From Lewinellaceae bacterium (GTDB taxonomy: Bacteria > Bacteroidota > Bacteroidia > Chitinophagales > Saprospiraceae), in NCBI GenBank assembly GCA_029976695.1, contig JARQTN010000174.1:1-38214 (forward strand): a stretch of DNA of 38,214 nucleotides. Direction: 5' to 3'. Position numbers and translations under genes: made by a program. Positions 16,782-25,460 of the stretch are shown here, one piece after another. The notes beneath the pieces are model-generated. The model was given only the letters and a program-made list of their open reading frames with translations. It was not told where the DNA came from and did no database searches. Positions within the stretch are counted from its first letter, which is position 1; each line of letters opens with the position of its first letter.

Positions 16782-19700
16782 ATGATCTTCTTGATAAAAC
16801 CATTCTTCATTATTCTGTTGCTTGCCCTGTCATTTCCTTTTCAAAGCTGTACACAGCAAAAGAATCTTCGGGAATCCGGTAAGAAAGAAAATCAAATCAA
16901 CATAAACCAAACCAGCATGGCACTTGATTCTACCTCCTTTGAGCCACTGTGGGCAAAAGTGGATTCCCTCCAAAAAGAAGGCCTTGGACGGAGTGCCCTT
17001 GAAGTGGTTCTTCAAATAAAAGGGATTGCGACCTCAGCAGGAGCGGATCAGGAAATTGTAAAGTCTGTACTCCATGAAAACAAGTTCCGGGCTGCAATCG
17101 AGGAGGAGACGATGCAAAAGGCGCTGGAAAGAATTGAAAATGACATTCGGACTGCCCCTCCTGTTGCCGCATCTGTCCTGCATTCGATCCTTGCGGATAT
17201 CTACAAGAAATACCTGGAACAGCATCAGTATGAGCTGAATGCACGGATCCAGTCAGCGGGCCCTCCTCCTGATGATATCAGGTTGTGGAATATCGAGCAC
17301 TTTACGGATACCATTGCCTTTCACTACCATGCTTCTCTTGAACATCCCGGGATCAGGAATGTGGCTGCAGCAGACATGACTTCGATCCTCACCAGAGACA
17401 GTACCGCAGATGGGCAGCGGCCAACCCTGTATGATATCCTGGCCCACAGGGCGATAGACTATTTCTCCCGCGACCAGGCGTTCCTTTCAGAGCCTGTGTA
17501 CAAATATGTCCTTACTGATCCGGATGCTTTCGGTCCGGCTTCCAGTTTTGTCCGAATGGATTTTCCGTCGGAAGAAAGAGATGCTGCACTGATCAAGGCA
17601 TTGGAGCTGTTCCAACAGGTGATGGATTTTCACCTGGATGAACCGGACAAGGCTGCCTTGCTGGACGCCGATCTGAAAAGGCTCAGGCTCGTGTATGATC
17701 ACATTGTCCATTCAATGAAAACGGAGCTATACCTGGAAGCGCTGGAGAGATTGTCAATAGAATTTGATGGTACGCCAATGTCAGCCGAAGTTGATTACCG
17801 GCGTGCTGAATTGAAATATCAGTTGGGTGCGCAATATCAGGCTGACGGGGATACAACGCATCGGTGGGCAATCGCCGAAGCGCTGGACATCGCCCAAAAG
17901 GCTGTGGATGTCTGGCCTGATGCCTACGGGAGCCAGTTCTGCAAACGGTTGATCGATCAAATCAAAAGGCCCTCATGTGAAGTGCAGGTCGAACAGGTGA
18001 TCCTGCCTGACGAAGAGATACTGGCACTCATATCCTTTCAGAATACGGACCGGCTATACCTGAAAACGATTCAAATCACAAATGAAGATATCCGCGCCTT
18101 CAACAGAATGCGGAGGGAAGAAATTGTAAGTGAGATCAACAAGATAATTCCGGTTGCCGAGGCAGAGTATTCACTTGAACAAACGGGGGATTACCAGATG
18201 CACAAAACCGAGATCGGGATCAAAAACCCTGGCAAGGGAATGTATCTACTTGTGACATCAACGAGTCCTGCATTTAATGACAGGCACGTGGCATATAACC
18301 AGTTCCACGTGTCAGAACTGGCATATTTCGAAATGACTGCACAGGGGCAGAGCGGGAACTTCTTTGTGACGCAAAGGAGTTCGGGCATGCCGCTGGAAGA
18401 AGTGAATGTGAATTTCTATATCCAGGAGTATGATCCTTCCAGTCGATCGTACAGGATCGAAAAGGTCGGACAGGCCATTTCCGATCGGGATGGATTGTTC
18501 CAAATTCCGGATCAACAGGATTTTGAGAGAAGGAGGAACGCCTATCTGCTCGAACTGATCAGGGGCAATGATACCCTGATGCTGAACGAATATTTTTCCC
18601 GGTATGCCCAGAACCGTTTCCGCCAGCCGCAGCAAACCACGAAATTCTTCACAGACAGGGCCATTTATCGTCCGGGTCAAACCGTTTATTTCAAGGGTTA
18701 TCTGATGAGAAAGGACGAACGCGGTATGCCGGGCATCGTTCCTGAAAGGACGGTGAATGTCAGGTTTCTTGATGTCAACCGCCAGGAAAAAGGTGCGCTC
18801 ACTTTAACATCCAATGCATACGGCACGATCCAGGGGGCTTTCCAGGTGCCGTCTTCAGGCCTGACCGGGCAGATGCAGCTTGCCTGTGATTTCGGGAATA
18901 CGCGCCATTATTTCTCCGTCGAGGAGTACAAACGACCAAAATTCGAGGTCAGTATTCAGGATGTGGAGGAACAGGTGAAGCTGGGCGACCGGGTAGAAGT
19001 GACCGGGAAGGCTGAAAACTATGCAGGTACGCCTGTTGATGGGGCCGAGGTGAGGTACCGCGTCGAACGGGTTCGGTATTTGCCCTTCTGGCGATATGGA
19101 TATGCCAGGTACTGGCCCGGCAGCCAGGAAAGAATGATCATCACATACGGAACATCGCAGACGGATGAAAAGGGTGAATTCACGGTAGAATTTGATGCCC
19201 TCCCGGAAGCGGCCAGGGCTGGGGAAGATGACCTGTATTATACCTTCCAGATATTTGCCGATGTGGTGGACATTTCAGGGGAAACCCGTTCAGCAGAAAA
19301 ATCCATGCGCATCGGGCAGAAAAGCTTTTTCGTGGATGTCTCCCTGGATGAAAAATCAACCGTGAAAGCGCTTGAAGATATTGCCGTCCACGCACAAAAC
19401 CTGAGCGGGAAAGATGCTGAGGTCCGGGGTTCATATACGATCGAGAAATTGCGTATGCCGTCTACTGCCTGGCGCGAACGCTTCTGGGAAGTGCCCGACC
19501 TGCCATCCATGGATGATGAAGATTACAGGAGCAGGTTTCCCGCTTATGCCTATCCTGGACTGGAAAAAATGGAGAACTGGCCGGTAGAGCGAAAGATCGG
19601 CAGCTATGATGTTGACATTACAGGCAAGGATACCCTGGATCTTTCCAGCGGCGGATTTGATGCCGGTGCCTATAAATTTACTTTCAGCTTCATGAATGCC

Positions 19701-22700
19701 GGGGGTGAAATGATGTCCCTTGACAGGTATGTGGTCATCTATGATCCGAAGGGCGATATTCCGGCGATGCTTTCCAGCATTGATTGGATCAATACGGTGC
19801 AGGCTGAACCCGGCCAGGTAGTCAGCTATATGGTGGGTACCGGTTTTCGCAATGGGATCCATGTCTTCAGATACACGGACAGGCAGGATAAAGAGCTGGA
19901 CTGGAGCTGGGAAAGCGCAGATCCTGTGCATGAAAGTCTGGTGAAAGTATTAGAAGAAGACCGTGGCGGGATGCTCATGGGGTATACGTACATCAGGGAC
20001 AACCGGGCCTTTTCCACCCAGCGCAGGATCAATGTGCCCTGGTCCAACAAGCGTCTCCACATTTCCTACGGCACTTTCCGGGATAAACTGGAGCCGGGTG
20101 ACGAGGAAGAGTGGGTTCTGAAGATCAGCGGGCCGGACATGGAGAAAGTGGCTGCTGAAATGCTTGTCTCGATGTACGATGCTTCGCTGGATGCCTTCCG
20201 GCCGCACTTGTGGGGAATGAGCGTGTGGCCCGCGTATTCCGGAAATTCATATGCCCGTGCCATCGGCTTCGGCGTTTCATCCCAACGATCCGTGATCCAT
20301 CCGGTTCCGGGATCACGGGTTTCCACGCCCCCAAGGGTCTACAGGGAGCTGAACTGGTTTGGATACTTTCCAAATCGTACCTTCTATTATCGTTCAGATA
20401 TTCTGGAAGCAGCACCAATGATAGAAGAAGAAGCGGCGATTCGGAGTGATGCCCCTGCACCCCCGCCACCTGCGCCTGGTGAGGGGAGGGAGTTGAATGC
20501 ACAGAGTAAGAGCGCCGGAATGGACAACCAGGTAAGTGAGCAGCAATTTGTTGAAGAAGAATCAACAGTACCCCAACCAGCCAGGGTCCGCACAGAACTG
20601 GATGAGACGGCTTTCTTTTTCCCGAGATTGATGACAAATGAAAATGGGGAGGTTCTGGTAAAATTCACGATGAAAGAAGTCCTCACCCGCTGGAAATTTC
20701 AGGGATTGGCCCATACCAAAGACCTGAAGATCGGATTGACACAAAAAGAAGTCGTCACCCAAAAAGATCTGATGGTGTTCCCAAATGCGCCCCGCTTTTT
20801 CAGGCAGGGTGACAAGGTCTTCTTTTCTGCGAAAATCAACAATGTGAGCGGCGATACACTTTCAGGTCATATCAGCCTCCAGGTCCTTGACTTTTTCACC
20901 AGGCAAGTACTCAATGCCGATTTTCAAATTGCCGGTGAACAGAAACCATTCACTGTCGCACCTGGTGCATCCAGTGCATATTTGTGGGAAGTCCATGTCC
21001 CGATGGACCGGATCCAGCCGGTCCTGTACCGCATTGTTGCAGATGCAGGTTCTTTCTCTGATGGAGAAGAGGATGTGATCCCCGTCGTAAGCAACCGCAT
21101 GCTGGTCACGGAAACGATTCCGTTAACGATTAAAGCAAATGAATCCAAAGCATTTAATTTCAATAGGTTAGAGTTGATTGATAAAAGTAATACTTTGGAA
21201 AGCCATAAGTATGCGCTTGAGTTTACGAGCAACCCTGCCTGGTATGCGGTCCAGGCGTTACCCTACCTGATGGAATATCCTCATGAGTGTTCGGAACAGG
21301 TCTTCAGCAGGTTGTATGCCAATTCACTGGCTTCACATATTGCGAACAAGTATCCGGCAGTCAGACAGGTGTACCAGCGCTGGCGTGATACCGGTAGTGA
21401 TGCACTTCTGAGCAACCTGCAGAAAAACGAGGAATTGAAATCCGCCTTGTTGGAGGAAACTCCCTGGGTGCTTGATGCCCTTTCCGAGGAAGCACAAAAG
21501 AAGCAGATCGGCTTGCTTTTCGATATGAACCGGATGGCCGATGAATATGCACAGGCAGTTTCAAAGCTCTCGAATATGCAACTGGCGAACGGAGGATTCC
21601 CATGGTTTCCTGGTGGACGCGACAACTGGTATATCACGCAGTACATTGCGGAGGGATTCGGGCACCTTGATAAATTGGGCGTAAACGACCTGAACACCCG
21701 GCCAGAAACCAGTCAGATGACAAGTAGGGCAATTCGGTATATCGATGCACAGATCATCGAAGTGTACAATGATCTGAAACGAAGGGTAGAAAAGGGTGAA
21801 GCAAAATTTGAGGACGATCACCTTGGGAACATCATCTGCCATTACCTGTATACACGTTCCTTCTATCCTGATATTGAAAAGTCAGGAGAACTTTCCAAAA
21901 TCACCGCATACTACCTTGGTCAGGCGAAGGACTATTGGCTGAAGAAACCATTGTATACGCAGGGACTGCTGGCACTGGCTCTCCATCATATGGGTGACCC
22001 TGACACCGCGCAAAAGATCCTGAAATCACTCCGCGAGCGTTCCATCCTGACTGACGAAACCGGAAGATACTGGAAGTCTGATGCCGGATACTTCTGGTAC
22101 GAGATGCCGATCGAACGGCAGTCGCTGATGATCGAATTGTTTTCGGAACTCACCGATGACAATGACTTTGTTGACGAATTGCGCCTGTGGCTGCTCCGGA
22201 ATAAACAAACCAACAGATGGGAAACTACGAAGTCGACAGCTTCGGCGATTTATGCATTGCTGATACACGGTGATTCATGGCTGGAAGGCGAGATGGTGCC
22301 CGATATCAGGATCGGGGGAGAAAAGGTTTCTTTCAAAGAGGCGGAGATCGAACCCGGTACCGGCTATGTGAAAAAGGAGTGGGCAGGTGTTGAGGTGTCC
22401 GGTTTGATGGCAAAAATCGAGATCAAAAACAGGAATGACCACATGGCCTGGGGGGGCGTATACTGGCAATATTTCGAAGACATGGACAAGATCACGTTCT
22501 TTGAGGATACGCCGGTCAAACTGTCCCGGCAATTCTTTGTGGAAAGGGAATCTGACAGGGGACCTGTTTCGCTACCTGTGAAAGAAGCCGGCCGGCTTGC
22601 CCCCGGTGACAAGGTCATCGTCAGGCTCATCCTCGAGTCAGACCGGGAGATGGAATTCCTCCACCTCAAGGATATGCGTGCGAGCGGTTTCGAGCCCATC

Positions 22701-22937
22701 GATGTCATCAGCCGGTACTCCTGGCAAGGAGGGCTCGGGTATTATCAAAGCACCAAAGACCTGGCCACCCATTTCTTTATCGATCACCTTCCGCGCGGAA
22801 AATTCGTCATCGAGTATGCTGTCCGCATTGCTCACCGCGGCGATTTTTCGAGCGGGATCAGCACGTTGCAGTGCATGTATGCGCCCGAGTTTACTGCGCA
22901 CACAGGGGGTGATCGATTAATAATTAATGATGAATAA
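16782..22937 (+). CDS. Bacterial alpha-2-macroglobulin-like lipoprotein with thioester
   Basis: A 2051-residue lipoprotein: hydrophobic leader and lipobox FQSC with C23. Residues 24 to about 600 are a family-poorly-conserved helical and beta region. MG2-like TDRAIYRPGQTVYFKG lies at 624-639. A low-complexity acidic/proline stretch near 1210-1265 (DAPAPPPPAPGEGREL and after) is a candidate protease bait region. The A2M domain follows (KEVLTRWKFQGLAHTKDLKIG, about 1293-1313). The thioester is C1503-S-E-Q1506 in YPHECSEQVFSR, within an alpha-toroid of about 1490-1800. The C-terminal domain includes THFFIDHLPRGKFVIEYAVR and YAPEFTAHTGG. Such proteins trap attacking proteases in the envelope. The pbpC gene that often accompanies them is absent here. 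The last six residues (LIINDE) and the stop lie in an AT-rich repeat. Confidence 0.92.
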   Translation: MIFLIKPFFIILLLALSFPFQSCTQQKNLRESGKKENQININQTSMALDSTSFEPLWAKVDSLQKEGLGRSALEVVLQIKGIATSAGADQEIVKSVLHENKFRAAIEEETMQKALERIENDIRTAPPVAASVLHSILADIYKKYLEQHQYELNARIQSAGPPPDDIRLWNIEHFTDTIAFHYHASLEHPGIRNVAAADMTSILTRDSTADGQRPTLYDILAHRAIDYFSRDQAFLSEPVYKYVLTDPDAFGPASSFVRMDFPSEERDAALIKALELFQQVMDFHLDEPDKAALLDADLKRLRLVYDHIVHSMKTELYLEALERLSIEFDGTPMSAEVDYRRAELKYQLGAQYQADGDTTHRWAIAEALDIAQKAVDVWPDAYGSQFCKRLIDQIKRPSCEVQVEQVILPDEEILALISFQNTDRLYLKTIQITNEDIRAFNRMRREEIVSEINKIIPVAEAEYSLEQTGDYQMHKTEIGIKNPGKGMYLLVTSTSPAFNDRHVAYNQFHVSELAYFEMTAQGQSGNFFVTQRSSGMPLEEVNVNFYIQEYDPSSRSYRIEKVGQAISDRDGLFQIPDQQDFERRRNAYLLELIRGNDTLMLNEYFSRYAQNRFRQPQQTTKFFTDRAIYRPGQTVYFKGYLMRKDERGMPGIVPERTVNVRFLDVNRQEKGALTLTSNAYGTIQGAFQVPSSGLTGQMQLACDFGNTRHYFSVEEYKRPKFEVSIQDVEEQVKLGDRVEVTGKAENYAGTPVDGAEVRYRVERVRYLPFWRYGYARYWPGSQERMIITYGTSQTDEKGEFTVEFDALPEAARAGEDDLYYTFQIFADVVDISGETRSAEKSMRIGQKSFFVDVSLDEKSTVKALEDIAVHAQNLSGKDAEVRGSYTIEKLRMPSTAWRERFWEVPDLPSMDDEDYRSRFPAYAYPGLEKMENWPVERKIGSYDVDITGKDTLDLSSGGFDAGAYKFTFSFMNAGGEMMSLDRYVVIYDPKGDIPAMLSSIDWINTVQAEPGQVVSYMVGTGFRNGIHVFRYTDRQDKELDWSWESADPVHESLVKVLEEDRGGMLMGYTYIRDNRAFSTQRRINVPWSNKRLHISYGTFRDKLEPGDEEEWVLKISGPDMEKVAAEMLVSMYDASLDAFRPHLWGMSVWPAYSGNSYARAIGFGVSSQRSVIHPVPGSRVSTPPRVYRELNWFGYFPNRTFYYRSDILEAAPMIEEEAAIRSDAPAPPPPAPGEGRELNAQSKSAGMDNQVSEQQFVEEESTVPQPARVRTELDETAFFFPRLMTNENGEVLVKFTMKEVLTRWKFQGLAHTKDLKIGLTQKEVVTQKDLMVFPNAPRFFRQGDKVFFSAKINNVSGDTLSGHISLQVLDFFTRQVLNADFQIAGEQKPFTVAPGASSAYLWEVHVPMDRIQPVLYRIVADAGSFSDGEEDVIPVVSNRMLVTETIPLTIKANESKAFNFNRLELIDKSNTLESHKYALEFTSNPAWYAVQALPYLMEYPHECSEQVFSRLYANSLASHIANKYPAVRQVYQRWRDTGSDALLSNLQKNEELKSALLEETPWVLDALSEEAQKKQIGLLFDMNRMADEYAQAVSKLSNMQLANGGFPWFPGGRDNWYITQYIAEGFGHLDKLGVNDLNTRPETSQMTSRAIRYIDAQIIEVYNDLKRRVEKGEAKFEDDHLGNIICHYLYTRSFYPDIEKSGELSKITAYYLGQAKDYWLKKPLYTQGLLALALHHMGDPDTAQKILKSLRERSILTDETGRYWKSDAGYFWYEMPIERQSLMIELFSELTDDNDFVDELRLWLLRNKQTNRWETTKSTASAIYALLIHGDSWLEGEMVPDIRIGGEKVSFKEAEIEPGTGYVKKEWAGVEVSGLMAKIEIKNRNDHMAWGGVYWQYFEDMDKITFFEDTPVKLSRQFFVERESDRGPVSLPVKEAGRLAPGDKVIVRLILESDREMEFLHLKDMRASGFEPIDVISRYSWQGGLGYYQSTKDLATHFFIDHLPRGKFVIEYAVRIAHRGDFSSGISTLQCMYAPEFTAHTGGDRLIINDE

Positions 22938-22943
22938 TTAATG
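22923..22943 (+). repeat. Left inverted-repeat core of the cassette
   Basis: ATTAATGATG, then AA, then TAATTAATG. Matches the reverse complement of 23434-23454 at 19 of 21 positions; the only differences are the two central bases (AA here, GC there). It overlaps the final codons and stop of the macroglobulin gene. Confidence 0.75.
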
Positions 22944-22977
22944 ACGGCGGGTTTGACTTTTAGTATTGGAAATATGG

Positions 22978-23334
22978 CTACCTAATTTTACTCTTAGAGG
23001 AATTGATGATTGATGTGAGAATCTTTTTAATTGAAACGATTTCACTCTCCAAATTTGAAAAGTTCTCATTTTCAAGATATTTGGTCTGATACATTAGTTC
23101 TATCCAGTAATGAGTCTCATTGGCCTCTTTTAATGCGATAGCTAGTTTGTGAATAAAATCAGGCTTGCTTTCTGCATATTCTGCTTCTCGAATTAGGGCG
23201 CCGATACTGGTGCCTGACCGAAGTAGTTGTTTGGACAGAACATATTCCCGATGAGTAGTTGTCAGCCATTTATAGCATTGAATAATGGCAATTGCGAAGG
23301 AAAAAGACTTCTCCCGGATCAGGTTTTTTCTCAT
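22978..23334 (-). CDS. Four-helix-bundle protein (S23/IVP, Avd-like family)
   Basis: A 118-residue all-helical protein. FAIAIIQCYKWL, EYVLSKQLLRSGTSIGALIREA, KPDFIHKLAIALKEANETHYWIE (read as successive pieces) and the C-terminal helix SEIVSIKKILTSIINSSK are the four helices. The sequence RSGTSIGALIREAEYAES is the family signature. Members are encoded in intervening sequences of some 23S rRNA genes and as solitary genes in many Bacteroidota; the fold is shared with Avd, an accessory protein of diversity-generating retroelements. The molecular role of solitary members is unknown. There is no reverse transcriptase or rRNA gene nearby. Base composition is clearly more AT-rich than the neighbours. 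The 5' side (23370-23390) can form a 6-bp hairpin with a 9-nt loop. The start is an ATG at 23334. Confidence 0.88.
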   Translation of the reverse strand: MRKNLIREKSFSFAIAIIQCYKWLTTTHREYVLSKQLLRSGTSIGALIREAEYAESKPDFIHKLAIALKEANETHYWIELMYQTKYLENENFSNLESEIVSIKKILTSIINSSKSKIR

Positions 23335-23433
23335 GTGTGTTCCATTTATACTCTGAAAGAATAATTATGATTATCAGCGTATAGGATAATATCCGGAATT
23401 CTATTGGAAATATCAACTCAAACCATCATTAAC

Positions 23434-23454
23434 CATTAATTAGCCATCATTAAT
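23434..23454 (-). repeat. Right inverted-repeat core of the cassette
   Basis: Read on the minus strand: ATTAATGATG, then GC, then TAATTAATG. It is the inverted partner of 22923-22943. It overlaps the last codon and stop of the DUF697-SHOCT gene. A partial additional copy of the TTAATGATGG unit lies just inside it (about 23423-23432). Confidence 0.75.
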
Positions 23455-24058
23455 CAATTAACTTCTTCTTCATCCTCTCATACTCCTCGGCCGTGATCAG
23501 TCCCTCTTTTCGGAGCTCAGCCAGTTCCTTGACTTTTTCCAGGACAGAAGCTTCGGGATCGTTATTTTTCAGGTCCTCCATTTTCTTCTCTTTCTCCTCC
23601 CTGTCCTGCTTCATCTTTTGGGCGACCTTCTTGCCTTTCTCGAATTTTTCATCATAGAATTTTTTCAACCTGTCCAGGTCAAAGTCCAGGAATGTGCCGC
23701 CTGTGTCGAAGTGCTGTTTGAATACCTCACCGAGCGCATAAGTAGAACCGCCGGAGAGCACGGACATGGTAATGCCGCCCAGGACGGAGCCAACACCCGG
23801 GATGAATTTGACTGCCGCACGGGCACCCAACCGGGCAAGACCCGAGCTGGTCAGGCTGGTTACGATTGCTTTAACTTCCGTTTCCTTAAAATCCACTTCG
23901 TACAATTTGCACATCTGGCGGATCATATCCAGCTGGATTGCGCTCACGGCAAAAAAGTCCGCGATCGGCACGGGGATCAACCCGGCGCCCATGGCCCACA
24001 TCATATGGTTGCGGATAATTGCATCCGCATTTTTGTATTGTTCACTCTTTTCGGACAT
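23450..24058 (-). CDS. DUF697-like protein with C-terminal SHOCT domain
   Basis: A 202-residue protein. Residues about 15-115 resemble DUF697 (YcjF-type): MMWAMGAGLIPVPIADFFAV, then IQLDMIRQMCKLYEV, and a second hydrophobic, Gly-rich segment VKFIPGVGSVLGGITMSVLS, suggesting membrane association. A highly charged helix follows (KKVAQKMKQDREEKEKKMED), and residues about 175-202 form a SHOCT motif (VKELAELRKEGLITAEEYER), a short module thought to mediate oligomerisation. Function is unknown. The ATG at 24058 is used; the frame is open seven codons further to a TTG. The last codons (LID) and stop fall in the right repeat of the cassette, so its original C-terminus may have been altered. Confidence 0.8.
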   Translation of the reverse strand: MSEKSEQYKNADAIIRNHMMWAMGAGLIPVPIADFFAVSAIQLDMIRQMCKLYEVDFKETEVKAIVTSLTSSGLARLGARAAVKFIPGVGSVLGGITMSVLSGGSTYALGEVFKQHFDTGGTFLDFDLDRLKKFYDEKFEKGKKVAQKMKQDREEKEKKMEDLKNNDPEASVLEKVKELAELRKEGLITAEEYERMKKKLID

Positions 24059-24250
24059 GTCGATCTTTTTTTCGTTCAACGACCAATTTGAGGAGAAAGA
24101 TTCACATGTCCGTCAATTTTTATTGAAAATTCTACCAGAGAGGGTCGCAGGTCGATCGTTGGGTGTAAATCTTTCTGCAGGGAGTTTGCGAACAATCGAT
24201 AGATAGTCAGTCAGTTAAGGGTACACGGCACCTCCGTGACAGCGCCACAT

Positions 24251-25273
24251 TTACCCCGGGATCCCCAGGCGTACATCGGGTACAGCATCGAGCGAGGTAA
24301 AACGTCCCGCGAGGTATTTGAAATGGCCCGCCATCGCGATCATCGCGGCATTATCCGTACAATATTCAAGGCGCGGGATGTAATTGTTCCATCCATACTT
24401 TGCACTTGCCCCGGTCACTTTTTCCCGCAGGGTCCTGTTGGCAGACACCCCGCCGGCGATGGCGATCTCACGGATACCTGTTTTTTCGGAGGCCTGGACG
24501 AGCTTTTCGATCAGGATATCCGTGATGGTTTCCTGGACACTCGTACAAATGTCGGTCAGGTTTTCTTCGATAAATTCCGGATTTTCATTCACCCGGTCAC
24601 GCAGGAAGTACAGGATGGAGGTTTTCAGCCCGCTAAAGCTGAAGTCGAGACCATCGATGCGGGGTTTTGGGAATGAAAACCTGGGTTCTCCCTTTTGTGC
24701 CAATTGGTCGATGATCGGTCCTGCGGGGTATTCCAAACCAAGCATCTTGCCTGTTTTATCAAACGCTTCACCGGCTGCATCGTCTAGTGTTTTCCCTAAC
24801 CTGATCATCTCCAGCGGGCTGTTGACCAGGATGATCTCCGTGTGCCCGCCAGAAACGGTGAGGCACAAAAAAGGAAATTCCGGCTTTGGTTCGTCAATGA
24901 AATGCGCAAGCACGTGGGCTTCCATGTGGTTTACACCGATGAGCGGAATTCCCAAGCCGATGGATAATCCCTTTGCAAATGAAATGCCCACAAGCAGGGA
25001 GCCCATCAGGCCCGGGCCTCGCGTAAAGGCAATTGCGGTAAGATCCTTCGCCTGTACACCTGCATGCCGCAAAGCCACATCCACGACGAGCGTGATGTGC
25101 TCCTGGTGCACGCGGGATGCCAGTTCGGGGACCACGCCGCCGAAAGCCCGATGCATCTCCTGTGTTGCAACTTCGTTCGAACGGACACGACCGTCTACCA
25201 TGACGGCTGCTGAAGTGTCATCGCAGGAGGATTCGATCGCAAGGATCAAAATGTTGTTTTTATGCTTTGTCAT
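24251..25273 (-). CDS. tsaD: tRNA N6-adenosine threonylcarbamoyltransferase TsaD
   Basis: A 340-residue protein, the expected length for TsaD (Kae1/YgjD family). It transfers the threonylcarbamoyl group to A37 of ANN-decoding tRNAs together with TsaB and TsaE (t6A synthesis, cytoplasm). Visible are the N-terminal ASKHA phosphate loop (LAIESSCDDTSAAVM), RGPGLMGSLLVGISFAKGL, the metal ligands H116 and H120 in NHMEAHVLAHF, CLTVSGGHTEI, and the C-terminal CTDNAAMIA with the third metal ligand aspartate. The GGVSANRTLR nucleotide motif is also intact. It is transcribed divergently from the operon starting at 25461; the shared upstream region contains a 16-bp palindrome. Confidence 0.97.
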   Translation of the reverse strand: MTKHKNNILILAIESSCDDTSAAVMVDGRVRSNEVATQEMHRAFGGVVPELASRVHQEHITLVVDVALRHAGVQAKDLTAIAFTRGPGLMGSLLVGISFAKGLSIGLGIPLIGVNHMEAHVLAHFIDEPKPEFPFLCLTVSGGHTEIILVNSPLEMIRLGKTLDDAAGEAFDKTGKMLGLEYPAGPIIDQLAQKGEPRFSFPKPRIDGLDFSFSGLKTSILYFLRDRVNENPEFIEENLTDICTSVQETITDILIEKLVQASEKTGIREIAIAGGVSANRTLREKVTGASAKYGWNNYIPRLEYCTDNAAMIAMAGHFKYLAGRFTSLDAVPDVRLGIPG

Positions 25274-25325
25274 ACACCAAAAGTGAGCCGGATGGCATCT
25301 CGTTCATGAAGTGCCAGTATCAAAA

Positions 25326-25341
25326 TGCGGCACGTGCCGCA
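25326..25341. promoter_or_regulatory. Perfect 16-bp palindrome in a divergent intergenic region, candidate operator
   Basis: TGCGGCACGTGCCGCA is its own reverse complement. It lies between the start of tsaD (minus, 25273) and the membrane-protein gene (plus, 25461). Related half-sites are nearby: GTGCC about 14 bp to the left and CGGCAC about 13 bp to the right. A dimeric regulator binding here could control either or both units. No regulator gene is linked. Confidence 0.4.
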
Positions 25342-25460
25342 AAGATGCGATATTCGGCACATTTGAAATTGCAGTTCGTGAAAATCGGCATGGAAAAACA
25401 ATTGAATTGCATTTAAAATATTATTATTGTGATACCGACAAACCAGAAATTTTACATTCT

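Larger units (their letters stand above)
22915..23462. mobile_element. Putative small mobile cassette carrying a four-helix-bundle gene
   Basis: A roughly 550-bp AT-rich block between the convergent macroglobulin and DUF697 genes. It contains a single gene (22978-23334) and is bounded by imperfect inverted repeats: cores at 22923-22943 and 23434-23454 (19 of 21 bases match), then inner blocks GGTTTGACTT at 22950-22959 and, inverted, AACTCAAACC at 23415-23424 (9 of 10). TATTGGAAATAT occurs directly repeated at 22964-22975 and 23402-23413, each 20 bp inside a core. No transposase is present, so movement would need a host or trans-acting enzyme. That it is mobile is inferred; no target-site duplication was identified. 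Confidence 0.5.

Noticed and set aside
22978-23334. Diversity-generating retroelement (because of the Avd-like gene)
   Set aside because: No reverse transcriptase, template repeat or variable repeat was seen nearby; the gene is a solitary member of the wider four-helix-bundle family.
24221-24235. CACGG-CACCT-CCGTG hairpin after tsaD as a terminator
   Set aside because: The stem is 5 bp and no T-run follows on either strand; too weak to call.
24384-25286. Plus-strand open frame of 300 codons over tsaD
   Set aside because: TsaD on the minus strand carries all its catalytic motifs; the plus-strand product is Ser/Pro-rich without similarity, as expected for an antisense shadow.
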